Assembly (NCBI GenBank): GCA_030035585.1
Contig: CM057472.1
Coordinates: 95,601,601 to 95,665,600 of the forward strand
Direction of reading: 5' to 3'
DNA length: 64,000 nucleotides
Origin: Dugong dugon
Lineage: Eukaryota > Chordata > Mammalia > Sirenia > Dugongidae
Position 1 is the first letter of the stretch. Each line of letters opens with the position of its first letter. This document shows positions 51,150 through 61,961 of this stretch, piece by piece. Both the position numbers and the translations under genes were made by a program. Under the pieces are notes generated by a model, which saw nothing but the letters and a program-made list of their open reading frames with translations, did no database searches and was not told the origin of the DNA.

Positions 51150-52915
51150 TAAAAAGCACTTGACTTCGAGGGACAGAGTAGCAGGGGTGGTGGCCTGGGG
51201 ACCATCGTTCCAGGGACATCTAGGTCAATCGGCATAACAAAGTTTATTAAGAAAATGTTCTGCATCTCACTTTGGTGAGTGGCGTCTGGAGTCTTAAAAG
51301 CTAGTGAGCGGTCATCAAAGATGCATTAATTGGTCCCAACCCATGTGGAGCAAAGGAGAATGAAGAACACCAAAGACACAAGGAGAATACTAGCCCAAGA
51401 GATGAAAGAGACATAAACCAGAGACTCCATCAGCCTGAGACAAGAAGAACTAGATGGTGCCTGACTACCACCAATGACCGCTGTGACAGGGAACACAACA
51501 GAGTCACTGACAGAGCAGGAGGAAAGTGTGGTGCAGAACTCAAATTCACATAAAAAGACCAGACTTAATGGTCTGACTGAGACTAGAGTAACCACAGAAG
51601 ACATGGCCCCTGGACTTTCTGTCCATGCAGAACTAAAACCCAAATGCAGAACTAAATTCCCAAAGCCAGCTTTTCAGACAAAGATTAGACTGGACTATAA
51701 AACATAAATGAAAACTCGAGAAGAGTGTACTTCTTAGTTCAAGGAGGTACACGAGTCCAAACTGGTGGCAACCCTCCGGAGGTGCGATGAGAAAGCAGGA
51801 AGGGACAGGAGATGGTTGAACAGACATGGGAAACCTGAGGTGGAAAGGGGGAGTGTGCTGTCACATTGTAGGGATTGCAACTAGTGTCACATGACAATAT
51901 GTGTATAAAATTTTGTTGTTGTTGTTGTTAGGTGCCATCAAATCTCTTCCCATTCATAGCGACACTATGTACCACAGAATGAAACACTGCATGGTCTGCA
52001 CCATGCTCACAATCATTGTTATGCTTGAGCCCAATGTTGCAGCCACTGTGTCAATCCATCTTGTTGAGGATCTTCCTCTGTTTCACTGACAGTCTACTTT
52101 ACCAAGCATGATGTCCTTCTCCAGGGGCTGATCCCTCCTGATAACAAGTCCAAAGTATGTGAGACATAGTCTCTCCATCCTTCCTTCTAAGGAGCATTCT
52201 GGTTGTACTTCTTCCAAGACAAATTTGTTCATTCTTTTGCCAGTCCATGGTATATTCAATATTCTTCACCAATACCACAATTCAAAGGTGTCAATTCTTC
52301 TTCTGTCTTCCTTATTCATTGTCCAGCTTTCACATGCATATGATGTGATTGAAAATACCATGGGTTGGGTAAGGCACACCTTAGTCTTCAAGGTGACATC
52401 TTTGCTTTTCAACACTTTAATGAGGTCTTTTGTAGCAGATTTTCCCAATGCAATGTGTCTTTGGATTTCCTGACTGCTGCTTCCATGGGTGTGGATCCAG
52501 ATAAAATGAAATCCTTGACAACTTCAATCTTTTCTCTGTTGATCATGATGTTGCTTATTGGCCCAGTTGTGAGGATTTTTGTTTTCTTTATGTTGAGGTG
52601 TAATCAATACTGAAGGTGTGGTCCTTGATCTTCACCAGTAAGGGCTTCAAGTCCTCTTCACTTTCAGCAAGGAAGGTTGTGTCATCTGCATATCGCAGGT
52701 TGTTAATGAGTCTTCCTCCAATCCTGATGCCTCATTCTTCTTCATATAGCCCAGCTTCTCGGATTATTTGCTCAGCATACAGACTGAATAGGTATGGTGA
52801 AAGGATGCAACCCTGACGCACACCTTCCCTGACTTTAAACCACACAGTATCCCTTTGTTTTGTTGGAACAACTGAGAGATTAACTTGAGCTGTAAACTTT
52901 CACCTAAAGAACAAT
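51150..52915 (+). mobile_element. L1 3'UTR fragment, split by an RTE
   Basis: The left part (51,150-51,913) matches the L1-2 3'UTR in order ('cgagggacagagtagcaggg', 'tggagtcttaaaagctagtg', 'agatggtgcctgactaccac'). The L1 end resumes at about 52,867 with 'agattaacttgagctgtaaa' and an A-rich end. The RTE at 51,914-52,866 separates the two. No ORF2 is present. Confidence 0.78.
51914..52866 (-). mobile_element. RTE-type LINE inserted in an L1 3'UTR
   Basis: Starts 'gttgttgttgttaggtgcca' (3' end reversed) and extends to the RT palm region, with YADD preserved near 52,690. It ends just beyond the GVRQGC-like block, so it is 5'-truncated. Several frameshifts. Confidence 0.85.
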
Positions 52916-52937
52916 TGAAAAAAGTGTCTAAGTAGGA

Positions 52938-53400
52938 AATGGAGTCCCAGGATGGTACAAATGGTTAACATGCTCGACTGCTAACTGAAAGGTTGACATC
53001 TGAGTCCACCCAGATAAGTCTCTGAAGAAAGACCTGACAATCTACTTCTGAAAAATCAGCCAATAAAAACTCTATGGAGGGGGACCTCATACAACCAAGA
53101 AAGCAGTGCCAGGAGCAGAGGGTATCCTTTGGACCCGAGGTTCCTGCGCAGAGAAGCTCCTAGTCCAGGGGAAGATTGATAATGACGGGATCTTCCTCCA
53201 GAGCCGACAGAGAGAGAAAGCCTTCCCCTGGAGCTGACTCCCTGTATTTGGACTTGTAGCCTACTTGACTGTGAGAAAATAAATTTCTCTTCATTAGAGC
53301 CAAAAAAAAAAAAAAAAAAAAACCTTTATGGAGCACATTTCTACTCTGACACACATGGGGTCACCAGGAGTCAGGATCAACTCCATGGCAACTATATTTT
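52938..53400 (+). repeat. AfroSINE split by a retroposed LTR transcript
   Basis: The left part (52,938-53,079) has the 'ggagtcccaggatggtacaa' head and reaches 'aaaactctatggag'. The right part (53,323-53,400) continues 'ctttatggagcacatttcta' and 'gtcaccaggagtcaggatca'. The short repeated 'aaaac..tatggag' on both sides is the target duplication of the insert at 53,080-53,322. Confidence 0.88.
53080..53322 (+). mobile_element. Retroposed MaLR LTR R-region transcript with poly(A)
   Basis: About 222 bp aligns to 54,496-54,708 of the neighbouring LTR. It begins at the base 29 nt downstream of that LTR's TATA box (54,468-54,474) and ends 18 nt after its own AATAAA (53,278-53,283). A run of 21 A's follows. 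Start, end, tail and target duplication together fit a capped, polyadenylated LTR-initiated RNA copied in by L1 machinery. Confidence 0.75.
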
Positions 53401-54273
53401 AACTGGGAAATGAACAAGAATCAGGTGGAAATCCCAGAATAGGAACCCTAGCTCAGGTAAGCCTTATGAGAAGTAAAACAAGGAATTAGAATATCATCAG
53501 GCAACTTTCTTCACCGTGCAAACAAAATTCTTGGACTTTTCCATCCTGATTACCTCAAACCTCAAGCACAGCCTGTCCCAGGCACCACATGATATAGGTA
53601 ACCCCTGGTTCCCAAATGCACAGCTGTACTGTTAGGACAGAAGTGGGATAGTCAATGATCTACAGTTTGAGCTTGTTTATTGTATATTGTAAAACAAGAA
53701 AACAAACAAATCTCAAATGTTCTGTATAGTCTTATACTTGTATTTTGCTTAAGTGGATGTGACAGTAATCAGGAGGTGTGTAGTACCTCTGCATAGATTC
53801 TGTACAATTCAGGGGAAACTGTCTATTGTTTTCATACTAAACATAGATGCACAAGCCAAAAGAAAAACCAAACCAACCCTGAGAAGATTTTGGATTGTTG
53901 AAGCCCAGTTCTAGCTTGCATTCACTCATCTTGCTCTCACTTCATCTCCTAGTACATTTTGTCTCTATAGTTTGATATCCCCAAGCAGGCTGTTTAGAGT
54001 TTGGACCATAGAGACACAGTACAACTCTCATCCTTTAGACTAGGAAGTTAATCATATTCATTGGAAAGATGCCATTATGGAGAAGGCTTCTAACAAAGGA
54101 ATGACATCATGATCAGTAGCAAATTAACACTTTCACTAAACACAACTTTAAATCCTTATTGTTTTTATGATGTTTCATTAATTTTACTTTTGTGCATTGA
54201 CTTTAGTACCACTTCAGTGTAGCAGAAAATAACTAGTCATAGTCTCTGGCCTGACTTTTGAATTGGTAGGTGT
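53401..54273. other. Unique DNA, nothing recognised
   Basis: No repeat or gene is recognised. Confidence 0.45.
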
Positions 54274-54467
54274 CATGGATTGAATTGTGTCCCCAAAAAA
54301 TATCTGTCAACTTGGCTAGGCTATGGTTCCCAGTATTGGGTGGTTCTCCACCATTTTGTGATCTGATGTGATTTTCCTACATGTTGTAAATCCTACCTCT
54401 GTGATGTTAATAAGGCAGGACTCAATCTACAAGATTAGGTTGTGTCTTAAGTCAATCTCTTTTGAGA

Positions 54468-54474
54468 TATAAAA
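54468..54474 (+). promoter_or_regulatory. LTR TATA box
   Basis: TATAAAA in the MaLR-type LTR, 29 bp before the point where the retroposed copy at 53,080 begins. That agreement gives independent support for the transcription start at about 54,497. Confidence 0.6.
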
Positions 54475-54723
54475 GAGAGAAGCGAGCAGAGAGACTGGGG
54501 ACCTCCTACCACTAAGAAAGCAAAGCCGGTTGCATAGTGTTTCCTTTGGACCCAGGGTTCCTATGCTGAGAAGCTTCTAGACCAGGGGAAGATTGATGAT
54601 GAAGACCTTTCCTGAGAGCCAACAGAGCAAGAAAGGCTCCCCCTGGAGCTGGCATCCTGAATTTGAGCTTCTAGCCTCCTAAACCATAAATTTATTTTTG
54701 TTAAAGCCATCCAGTTGTCGTAT

Positions 54724-55183
54724 TGTAACCTGACCTTTCTAATACCAGTAAATTTCTATTAGTCCTTAAACTAGCCTAAATCAGACTTGGCCCACCCCAT
54801 ACACGCAGAAGGGCCAGATGTGACTACTAATTGACTTCTACAAAGGAAGCAGCAACAGGTGGAATGAATCAGAAGGAAAATCATCACTTAGATCCAATTT
54901 TGAAGTGCGAGGTCCAACAAGAACCACATCACCTCCTGTTTCTGGCCACCTTCTAGAATTTTTCTCTCCCCAGTAAGCCTATGAAGTCACCATCTTGTTG
55001 CCCAAATCCTGTATAAGGCCTGCTTCCCCGTAGGTCAGGGAGCCGGATCTGAGAAGCTTCCTCCTGGCTCCTTGCTCTGCACATTGAGAGAAAGTTACTT
55101 TCTCTTTCTCAAAGACCAGTGTCCAAACAATTGGCAAGTCTAAACGTGCTGGACAAGGACCTACCTTTCTGGGTTCAGTAACA
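54724..55183 (+). repeat. Solo ERV LTR (460 bp), class I-like
   Basis: It begins TGTAACCTGACC and ends GGTTCAGTAACA (TGT..ACA ends), flanked on both sides by the 4-bp duplication gtat (54,720-54,723 and 55,184-55,187). A TATAAGG box lies at 55,012-55,018, followed by a pyrimidine-rich U5-like end. No internal ERV sequence remains, so it is the product of LTR-LTR recombination. The 4-bp duplication suggests a gammaretrovirus-like (ERV1) origin. Confidence 0.72.
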
Positions 55184-55196
55184 GTATTTCAGTTGT

Positions 55197-55626
55197 GTGG
55201 TTGTTATTGTTAGGTGCCATCAAGTTGGTTCCAAATCATAGTGACTCTATGCACATCAGACGAAACACTGCCTGGTCCTACACCATCGTCACAGTTATTG
55301 TTATGCTTGAGCCCATTGTTGCAGCCACTGTGTCAATCCATCTCATTGAAGTTCTTCCTCTTTTTCACTGACCCTCTGCTTCACCCAGCATGATGTCCTT
55401 CTCCAGGGACTGATCCCTCCTGACATGTCCAAAGTTTGTGAGCCACAGTCTCGCTATCCTTGCTCCCAAGGAGCATTCTGGTTGTACTTCTTCCAAGACA
55501 GATTTGTTCTTTTTTTTGGCATTCCATGGTATATTCACTATTCTTCACCAACATCACACTTCAAAGGCATCAATTCTTCTTCGGTCTTCCTTCTTTATTG
55601 TCCAGCTTCCGCATGCGTATGAGGCA
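55197..55626 (-). mobile_element. RTE-type LINE 3' end inserted in the MaLR LTR
   Basis: Starts 'ggttgttattgttaggtgcc', contains 'catgatgtccttctccaggg' and ends near 'gcgtatgaggcag'. The LTR words tttcagtt appear on both sides (about 55,188 and 55,627), a probable target duplication. Confidence 0.8.
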
Positions 55627-55814
55627 GTTTCAGTTACAGCAGCACTAAATAAATAAGACAGTAGGATTTCAGATTATGAGCCCATCCCACTTAAAAAGAT
55701 TCAAAAGATTCAATTAAATCCAGCCAGACCATGGCAGTAAAGTGCAACTTGAAATAGTAAATATCATAATTAGTCAGTTCACTGACATTATATTTGATTG
55801 TGTATTGCAAATTA

Positions 55815-55906
55815 TGAGGATGTCACAAGATTGGGCAGTGTTTCATTCTGTCGTACACAGGCTCATTATGAGTCAGAACTGACTCAATGGCACCAGCAAC
55901 AACACT
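55815..55906 (+). mobile_element. RTE 3'-end fragment
   Basis: About 90 bp: 'gaggatgtcacaagattggg', 'ggctcattatgagtcagaac' and 'tggcaccagcaacaacactg', the extreme RTE 3' end. Confidence 0.65.
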
Positions 55907-56629
55907 GCAAATTTTAGTTCCTCTTTTGTTTTTTAAATGAATAGACAAATATGTTTTATAGTTAGCTGAGAGCCAAGAAACAAACATGGTTGATTATTCT
56001 TTATGGGAATCTGTAAATTGTCACTTTGGTCTTTTGGTGCTAAGAAAATATTTATTCCAGCAGTAGGCCTGTCTAATGTGAAGAAGTTTATGCCATCTCT
56101 TGTCATTACTAATGCTAAATTAGAGGATAATTTGCTTTCAGGTGTTTAAAAATTGGATACAGTGAAGGTGTTTAATTACCAGCTTGATCATTCGCCTTTG
56201 ATTATTGTATTTTTCGCAGAATGAGACTTGATTTAACTTGGTCTTAGTCATTGAACCAAAAGGTTGACATTTTAAACATTGATGGTTTAGATTTCCAATT
56301 ATTTTACAACATTACAGAGATCGTGAAAACCTGCAATAATTCCTAGTCAGTTTTCAGAGGAATCTTCAGGGCATAAGGAGTGATACTAAAATTATTAGAA
56401 TGATGAACGGTAAAGTGACCACTTCCGTTTGAATATCGCAATTTTCAATCTGACAATCTTGCCTTTGAACGTTCTGGGAGTTGTTTAAAAAAAGAAAGAA
56501 ACAAACAAACAAAACAAAACAAAAAAACAGGAATTCACAGTGAGTAACTTTATTCTAGGCATACTATAACTTTTTAACTTAGATAGAAAGAAGAATACCA
56601 ATAAGATGTCTCCATATTACAGCAGTAAA
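55907..56629. other. Unique AT-rich DNA, nothing recognised
   Basis: A CAAA-type A-rich tract lies at 56,490-56,528. Confidence 0.45.
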
Positions 56630-56705
56630 ATAGTTAACAGCCAATCTGCCCAGATTCAAATCTAGCTTTGCCAGTTAATAGCTGTGTAACTTGGGGTATG
56701 GTGCT
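56630..56705 (+). repeat. MIR SINE fragment
   Basis: 'gcccagattcaaatctagct', 'ttgccagttaatagctgtgt' and 'aacttggggtatgg' match the MIR 5' half ('cctggctctgccacttactagctgtgtgacctt'). Confidence 0.7.
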
Positions 56706-56799
56706 AAAAACCTTGTGGACGAGTTTATAGTAGGCCAGTTTTGCTAGTTAGTATAAGGAGAAAAGATGTACTTTGACAAATGCTTAGGTATTTGTGGTG

Positions 56800-56935
56800 T
56801 TTATGAGGACTCAGGTTTGGAATTAGCAAGACATGCCTGCGTTTTGGCTCTGCTACTTATTGCTCTGCAACTTAGCAGGTGAGTAGCCTTAGTGAAGTTT
56901 CTTTAACTTCTGTGAGCCACAGATACTTTACCTTA
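56800..56935 (+). repeat. MIR SINE fragment
   Basis: 'gcctgcgttttggctctgct', 'acttattgctctgcaactta' and 'tttaacttctgtgagccaca' follow the MIR plan through its core. Confidence 0.65.
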
Positions 56936-56937
56936 AA

Positions 56938-57143
56938 AACTAGTTGTCAGTTAGTCAACCTTGACTGAATGCCAACCACATATATGTCAAAGTAGAACTG
57001 TGCTCCATAGAGTTTTCAATAGCTGATATTTCAGAAGTAGCCCTCAATGACATTTCTTTCGAGGTTTGTCTGGGTGGACTCAAACTTTCAAACTTTTGGT
57101 TAGCTGCTGAGTGAGTCAACCATTTGCACTACCCAGGGACTCC
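56938..57143 (-). repeat. AfroSINE
   Basis: The plus strand runs 'aactagttgtcagttagtca' to 'tttgcactacccagggactc', the complete reversed SINE of the subtype with 'gtgctccatagagttttcaa'. Confidence 0.85.
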
Positions 57144-57198
57144 ACATAATGCTGACGAGAGGAATCTATATACATAGGGGATATTAAACGAAATAGTG

Positions 57199-57390
57199 AG
57201 GTGCCCCGGTGTCACGATGGTTAAGTGCTCAGCTATTCAAACTCACCCAGAGGCTCTGCAGGAGAAAAGAAAGACCTGGCAATCCGCTCTTGTAAAGATT
57301 ACAGGCTTGGAAACTCTATGAAGCAGTTCTACTCTGTCCTAGAGTGTCGCTATGGGTCAGAATCAACTTGGCAGCACACAACAGCATTAC
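57199..57390 (+). repeat. AfroSINE
   Basis: 'gaggtgccccggtgtcacga' head, 'caaactcacccagaggctct' and 'gcagttctactctgtcctag', ending 'tcaacttggcagcacacaac'. Part of the tRNA-like head is deleted. Confidence 0.85.
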
Positions 57391-57395
57391 TATTA

Positions 57396-57595
57396 AGGTC
57401 CCTAGGTGGTGCAAACAGTTTGCACTAGACTGCTAACCTAAGGGTTGGTGGTTGGAACCCACCCAGTGGTTTGTGGGAGAAAGGCCTGGTGATCTGCTTC
57501 CATAAGATTAGTGACCAAAAAAACCCTATAGAGTAGTTCTATTCTGTAACATATGGGGTGGCCATGATTTGAAATTGACTCAATGGCAAATAACA
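57396..57595 (+). repeat. AfroSINE
   Basis: 'aggtccctaggtggtgcaaa' head, 'tggaacccacccagtggttt' and 'aaaaccctatagagtagttc', ending 'tgactcaatggcaaataaca'. It lies head-to-tail directly behind the previous SINE. Confidence 0.88.
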
Positions 57596-58320
57596 ATGAT
57601 ACCGTTTTTACTGTTATTATTCTGAGTTTATGCTACAATATGTCCAGATGATGGAAAAATATCTCTAAGTTCCTGGGCAAATCATTATCCTCATTAAAAC
57701 CCTCCTCGGAATACCAGTTTTAATTCAAATATATATATATATTTTTAAACGTAACCCCTTCATGCTCTGAGTTCCTGTGGCTTTCTTGGAGGTCCTGCTG
57801 CTCAACAGCATCTGAGAGGCTAAATCTCTGCCGAATATTCACATCCTTTGGACCAAGCAAACTCCAAATCGCCAAGATAAGCTAAGCTACTTAGTATGCT
57901 TAATACAATAGAATTAAAACTTTTTCTTATATAATCCAAAATAATTATGAAAAGGTGTGTTTCCTCTCAGAGATTTTTAAAATGCTGTCTTAAAATTTCC
58001 ATACTTAGTTAAAAAGTTGCAAAGGCGATACCTTCTAAAATATTGTAAATATTGACATTAAAAAAGAAAAAACTGTTTCATTACTCTTCTAAATGTAACC
58101 AAATGATTACAAATATCATATTGATTTTATACCTACCAGTAAAAAAAAGGAACAAGTTGTTCAAGGGTCACACATTTTCAACCTCGCCTTTTACCTTCAA
58201 TCTCATTTATCCATTCCACAACCCACCCAGAATTTTATCCTAACATAATATTACGTAATAAAGTATTTTAGTGTTTAGCATATTTTTATTTGCAATAACA
58301 ATAACTACATATGTAACATA
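57596..58320. other. Unique AT-rich DNA, nothing recognised
   Basis: A short AT dinucleotide tract lies at 57,730-57,744. Confidence 0.45.
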
Positions 58321-58367
58321 TATGCATGTGTGTATATATATTTATACATATATATATACACACACAC
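58321..58367. repeat. TG/TA/CA compound microsatellite
   Basis: TGTG, TATA and CACA blocks in palindromic order, directly abutting the 5' truncation point of the RTE that follows. Confidence 0.85.
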
Positions 58368-58598
58368 ATTATCAGGAGGGATCAGTTCCTGGAGAAGGAC
58401 TTCATGGCTTGGTAAAGTAGTGGGTCAGAGAAAGAGGAAGACCCTCAATGAGATGGATTGACATAGTGGCTGCAACAATGGGCTCAAACATAGCAATGAT
58501 TGTAAGGAGGGGGGCAGGACGAGGGAGTATTTCCTTCTGTTGTACATAGGGTTGCTATGAGTTAGAACAGACCTGATGGTACCTAACAACAACGGCAA
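58368..58598 (+). mobile_element. RTE-type LINE 3' end
   Basis: 'atcaggagggatcagttcct', 'ccctcaatgagatggattga' and 'catagggttgctatgagtta', ending 'ggtacctaacaacaacggc'. About 230 bp. Confidence 0.85.
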
Positions 58599-59470
58599 TG
58601 TATATATATATATGACGTCTAAGATTTCTTATATGTCTATAAATATCTAAAAAAACTTTTGTAGTGAGTTACTATTGTAGTTATTGTTAGTTCAGAATTG
58701 AGCCAAGTAATATATTTTCCAGGTTTTATAAGTAATTATAAAGCAATAAAATATTTTGTTAGTAATGAGTCTCAATGAGATGGATTATTTTTTTCCCAAC
58801 TAGTTCTTTTATCCCTGTATGAGTGTTATTTGTTGCTCACATTAGGAAGAGTAGATCTTCAATTACATTTCTATTTTACACTTTCATAAATGAAAGCAAT
58901 AAAAAACTTGTTAATATAAATAATGTGATACAAAACCTAATCCAAGTTATGTGCAAAATAAACATCAAAATTTATTTTTAATAATCCATCAACTGGAAAC
59001 TCTGCTGCTCCTTCATTTTTGTTATTATTTTATTAAAGAAATGTCTTTGTTCACAAAATTGAATTATTTACTTTCATAATTTCCATGAAGTGTATCACAG
59101 ATCCTTTACTAGGGCTAAACTAATGGCTGTTCATTATATACATTACTCCTTCATTTAGCGGCATCTGATTTAACTTGGCATATTCAGACATATTTGAGAA
59201 CATAAAACTAATATTTACTTCAATGTTTGTCAGTGCAATAGCATTGGTAGCTTCTTTTATCTTATTACAGGATTGAAATATATTTTCATTGAAATGTTAG
59301 ACCTCCAGATGCAAACCAAGATTTGAGTGAATGAGAGGACTCTGAAAGGTCTTTCTTATTACTGAGAATGGAAAAAATCAGAGAGAGCATACTGAGAGGT
59401 AGATGGATATCTCTGAGCAGACTTTTAAAATCATTTGACTATTCCGAACCTAAGAAATTTGCATAGGGCA
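58599..59470. other. Unique AT-rich DNA, nothing recognised
   Basis: No repeat or gene is recognised. Confidence 0.45.
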
Positions 59471-60245
59471 AGTGCCTTCCCATGAATACTTAGGTCATAA
59501 TCTTGTGGGTCACTTCAGTCAACTGAGATAACACAGTTCCTAAAGTTCATGGTCTACATCATAGTTCCGTTAGTAGCATCTGGGGTCTTGAAAACTTGTG
59601 AATGGCCGTATAAAATGCAACTATTAACCTCTATTCATCCAGAGAAAAATAATGAAGAAAATCCAAGAATCATCTAAGGATTAATTGTCTCCATGAACCA
59701 GAGCCTCTTCAACCTTGAGACCAGAAGAACTAGATGGTACCTGGCTATCACCACTGAATGTTCTGATCAGGGTCATAATAATAAATGGTTCCTGATAGAA
59801 AGGCTGGTAAATGTGGAACAGAGCCTCTAATTCTCAGGAATCCCGACTAACTGGACCCAATGAGCCTGGAGGAATCCCCAAGACTATCGTCTTGGGATAC
59901 TCTTTAAACCTTGAGCAGAAACTATCCCCTAATACACCTTTTAACTAAATAGCAGGTTAGTTCTAAAAGTAAAGAATTTCACCCTTGAGAACTGCACTCT
60001 TAAAAATTATACATATGACACCAAATGGACAACAGTTACTCTAAAGCATAGATAAGAATTTGGAGTGGGGGGCAGTCAGACTAAATTACTGGGAGTGGAA
60101 CAACTAGAATGGAAATGAGAATGTCGATACAAACTGAAGAAAATAACCAATGTCCCTGAATTTGACATGGTTGAATCAGAACCTGTTTTGCTGTGTATAG
60201 TTTCACCAGAAATACAATAAAATATTATTAATTAAAAAAAAAAAA
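59471..60245 (+). mobile_element. L1 3'UTR fragment (old) with A-tail
   Basis: 'ctggggtcttgaaaacttgt', 'ccagaagaactagatggtac' and 'ctggaggaatccccaagact' are the same ordered blocks as in the other L1 3'UTRs, more diverged. It ends 'aataaaatattattaatt' plus 12 A's, immediately before L1-4. Confidence 0.75.
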
Positions 60246-60572
60246 GAAAACAGGTCGGGAGGGGCAAGATGGTGCTCTAGGCAGGAACACCACGCCGTCC
60301 CTCCACAGCAAAGATCCAAAAAACTAAGCCTAACAGAGAATCAACAATCCTGAAACCCTACAACACCAAATGAAGAGATAAAGAACTCAGCCAATCACCA
60401 AACGGAGTGAGAATACTAAAAGAGAACGGAGAGCGAGGAGAGACTCAGGCAGAGATCCCTTACCAGCTAACGCAGCACGGATCCACCATCTTGGATTTCT
60501 ATCGGAGACCAGCGAACAGGAGAGCAGCCTTGCAGAGCATCTGGTCGGAGACAGAACGACTGGTAAACTGCG

Positions 60573-61961
60573 GTGTGCGCTCTCCCACCACCCACCCCTC
60601 TCCGCCTCAGCTGGGGATCCCCTGCTTTCCATGACCAGGGTCCCTGGGCTGGGGGGCGCGGGTGCTTGGATTCCACGCACCTGGGCTGGCGGCTTTCTGG
60701 GAGCCGTTTCCTGGCAGCTAGCGAACCTTTCTCTGCCGCCTCCCCCTCCTTTTGCCTGGGTGCCTGGTTCCGAGTGCCGTCTCTGCTCTCTCCTGCGGGG
60801 CTGTATGGCTGCGTTCGGGCGTGTGGCTGTTTCTAGGTCTGGGTTCCCACGTGGGTGGGATCCCGGGGCCTTTGTTCGTTTGCCCCTCTGCTTTCCGTGG
60901 CTGGAGTCCCTGAGCTGGGGGGCGCCAGTGCTTGGATTCCGTGCGCCCGGGCTGGCGGCTTTCTGGGAGCCGTTTACTGGCAGCTAGCGAAACTTTTTCT
61001 GCCGCCTCCCCCTCCTTTTGCCTGGGTGCCTGGTTCCGAGTGCCGTCTCTGCTCTCTCCTGTGGGGCTGTAGAGCTGCGTTCGGGCCTGAGGCTGTTTCT
61101 AGGTCTGGGCTCCCACGCGGGTAGGATCCCGGGGCCTTTGTTCGTTCGCCCCTCTGCTTTCCGTGGCTGGAGTCCCTGGGCTGGGAGGCGCCGGTGCTTG
61201 GATTCCGCGCGCCCGGGCTGGCGGCTTTCTGGGAGCCGTTTGCTGGCGGCTAGCGAATCTTTTTCTGCCGCCTCCCCCTCCTTTTGCCTGGGTGCCTGGT
61301 TCCAAGTGCCATCTCTGCTCTCTCCTGCGGGGCTGTAGGGCTGCGTTCGGGCGTGTGGCTGTTTCTAGGTCTGGGCTCCCACGCGGGTGGGATCCCGGGG
61401 CCTTTGTTCGTTTGCCCCTCTGCTTCCCGTGGCCACGGTCTCTTAACCCCGAGACTACCAGCTTCTTGGAATTCGCGCCCCTGAGTGGGGGCTCTCTGGG
61501 TCCCATTTGTAGGCACTGAATGCTGGTATTGCCCCTTTTTTTTTTTTTTCCAATTTTATTTTTCTTCCTTTTTTGATTAGTTTTGTCGTCTTTTACCTCT
61601 TTTTCCCTTTTGTATTTCTTCATTGCTTAATTTCTCGTCTTTCTATCTCTTCCTTCTCTTTCTGATCCCTGAATACCAGGCGATGTATGCCTCTGTACCT
61701 TCTGGCCAGGCTGAGCTGTGAAAATTGAGACCGATTCCCCCAGACCTCATAGCTGCATCAGTGGGATCCCTGGGAACTTTGCAGTTCTTTAACTTTTCTG
61801 ATTTTTATTTGTTCATTCTTTCCTTTTCTTTCTCTGCCCCCTTCTGGTTTCCTCCATCCCATAGTCTCTCATCTGTACATTCCAATGACAAGCTCCCCTA
61901 GCATTCTTATTTGTTTGTACGCTTTTTGCTCCTCCTCCTCTCTCCTCTCTCCCATATCCAG
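60573..61961 (+). other. Putative L1 5'UTR intron (1,389 bp)
   Basis: The interval starts GTGTGC after 'aaactgcg' and ends with a long C/T tract, then 'atatccag', before 'cttagc'. L1-1 joins exactly 'aaactgcg' to 'cttagc'. GT..AG ends plus polypyrimidine tract define a credible intron that removes every monomer while leaving ORF1 and ORF2 whole. Confidence 0.75.
60625..61422 (+). repeat. Three tandem 266-bp L1 promoter monomers
   Basis: Units 60,625-60,890, 60,891-61,156 and 61,157-61,422 have identical length. Each begins 'ctttcc', contains 'ccgcctccccctccttttgc' and ends 'gcccctctg'. By hand count units 1 and 2 differ at roughly 9% of sites and units 2 and 3 at less. A diverged partial fourth unit follows to about 61,540 ('cttggaattcgcgcccctga', 'ctctctgggtccc'). 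Confidence 0.92.

Larger units (their letters stand above)
54274..55663 (+). repeat. MaLR-type LTR, split by an ERV LTR and an RTE
   Basis: Main part 54,274-54,723: 'tgtcatggattgaattgtgt' start, TATAAAA at 54,468-54,474, R region from about 54,496 to 54,708, short U5. After the inserted LTR, a few bases (55,184-55,196) continue it. The last 37 bp ('tttcagttacagcagcacta' to 'taagacag') lie after the RTE at 55,627-55,663. Confidence 0.75.

Noticed and set aside
60631-60987. 118-codon plus-strand frame in the L1-4 5'UTR as a protein gene
   Set aside because: GC-rich monomer sequence with few stops; the frame changes from unit to unit because 266 is not divisible by three, so no repeated protein domain results.
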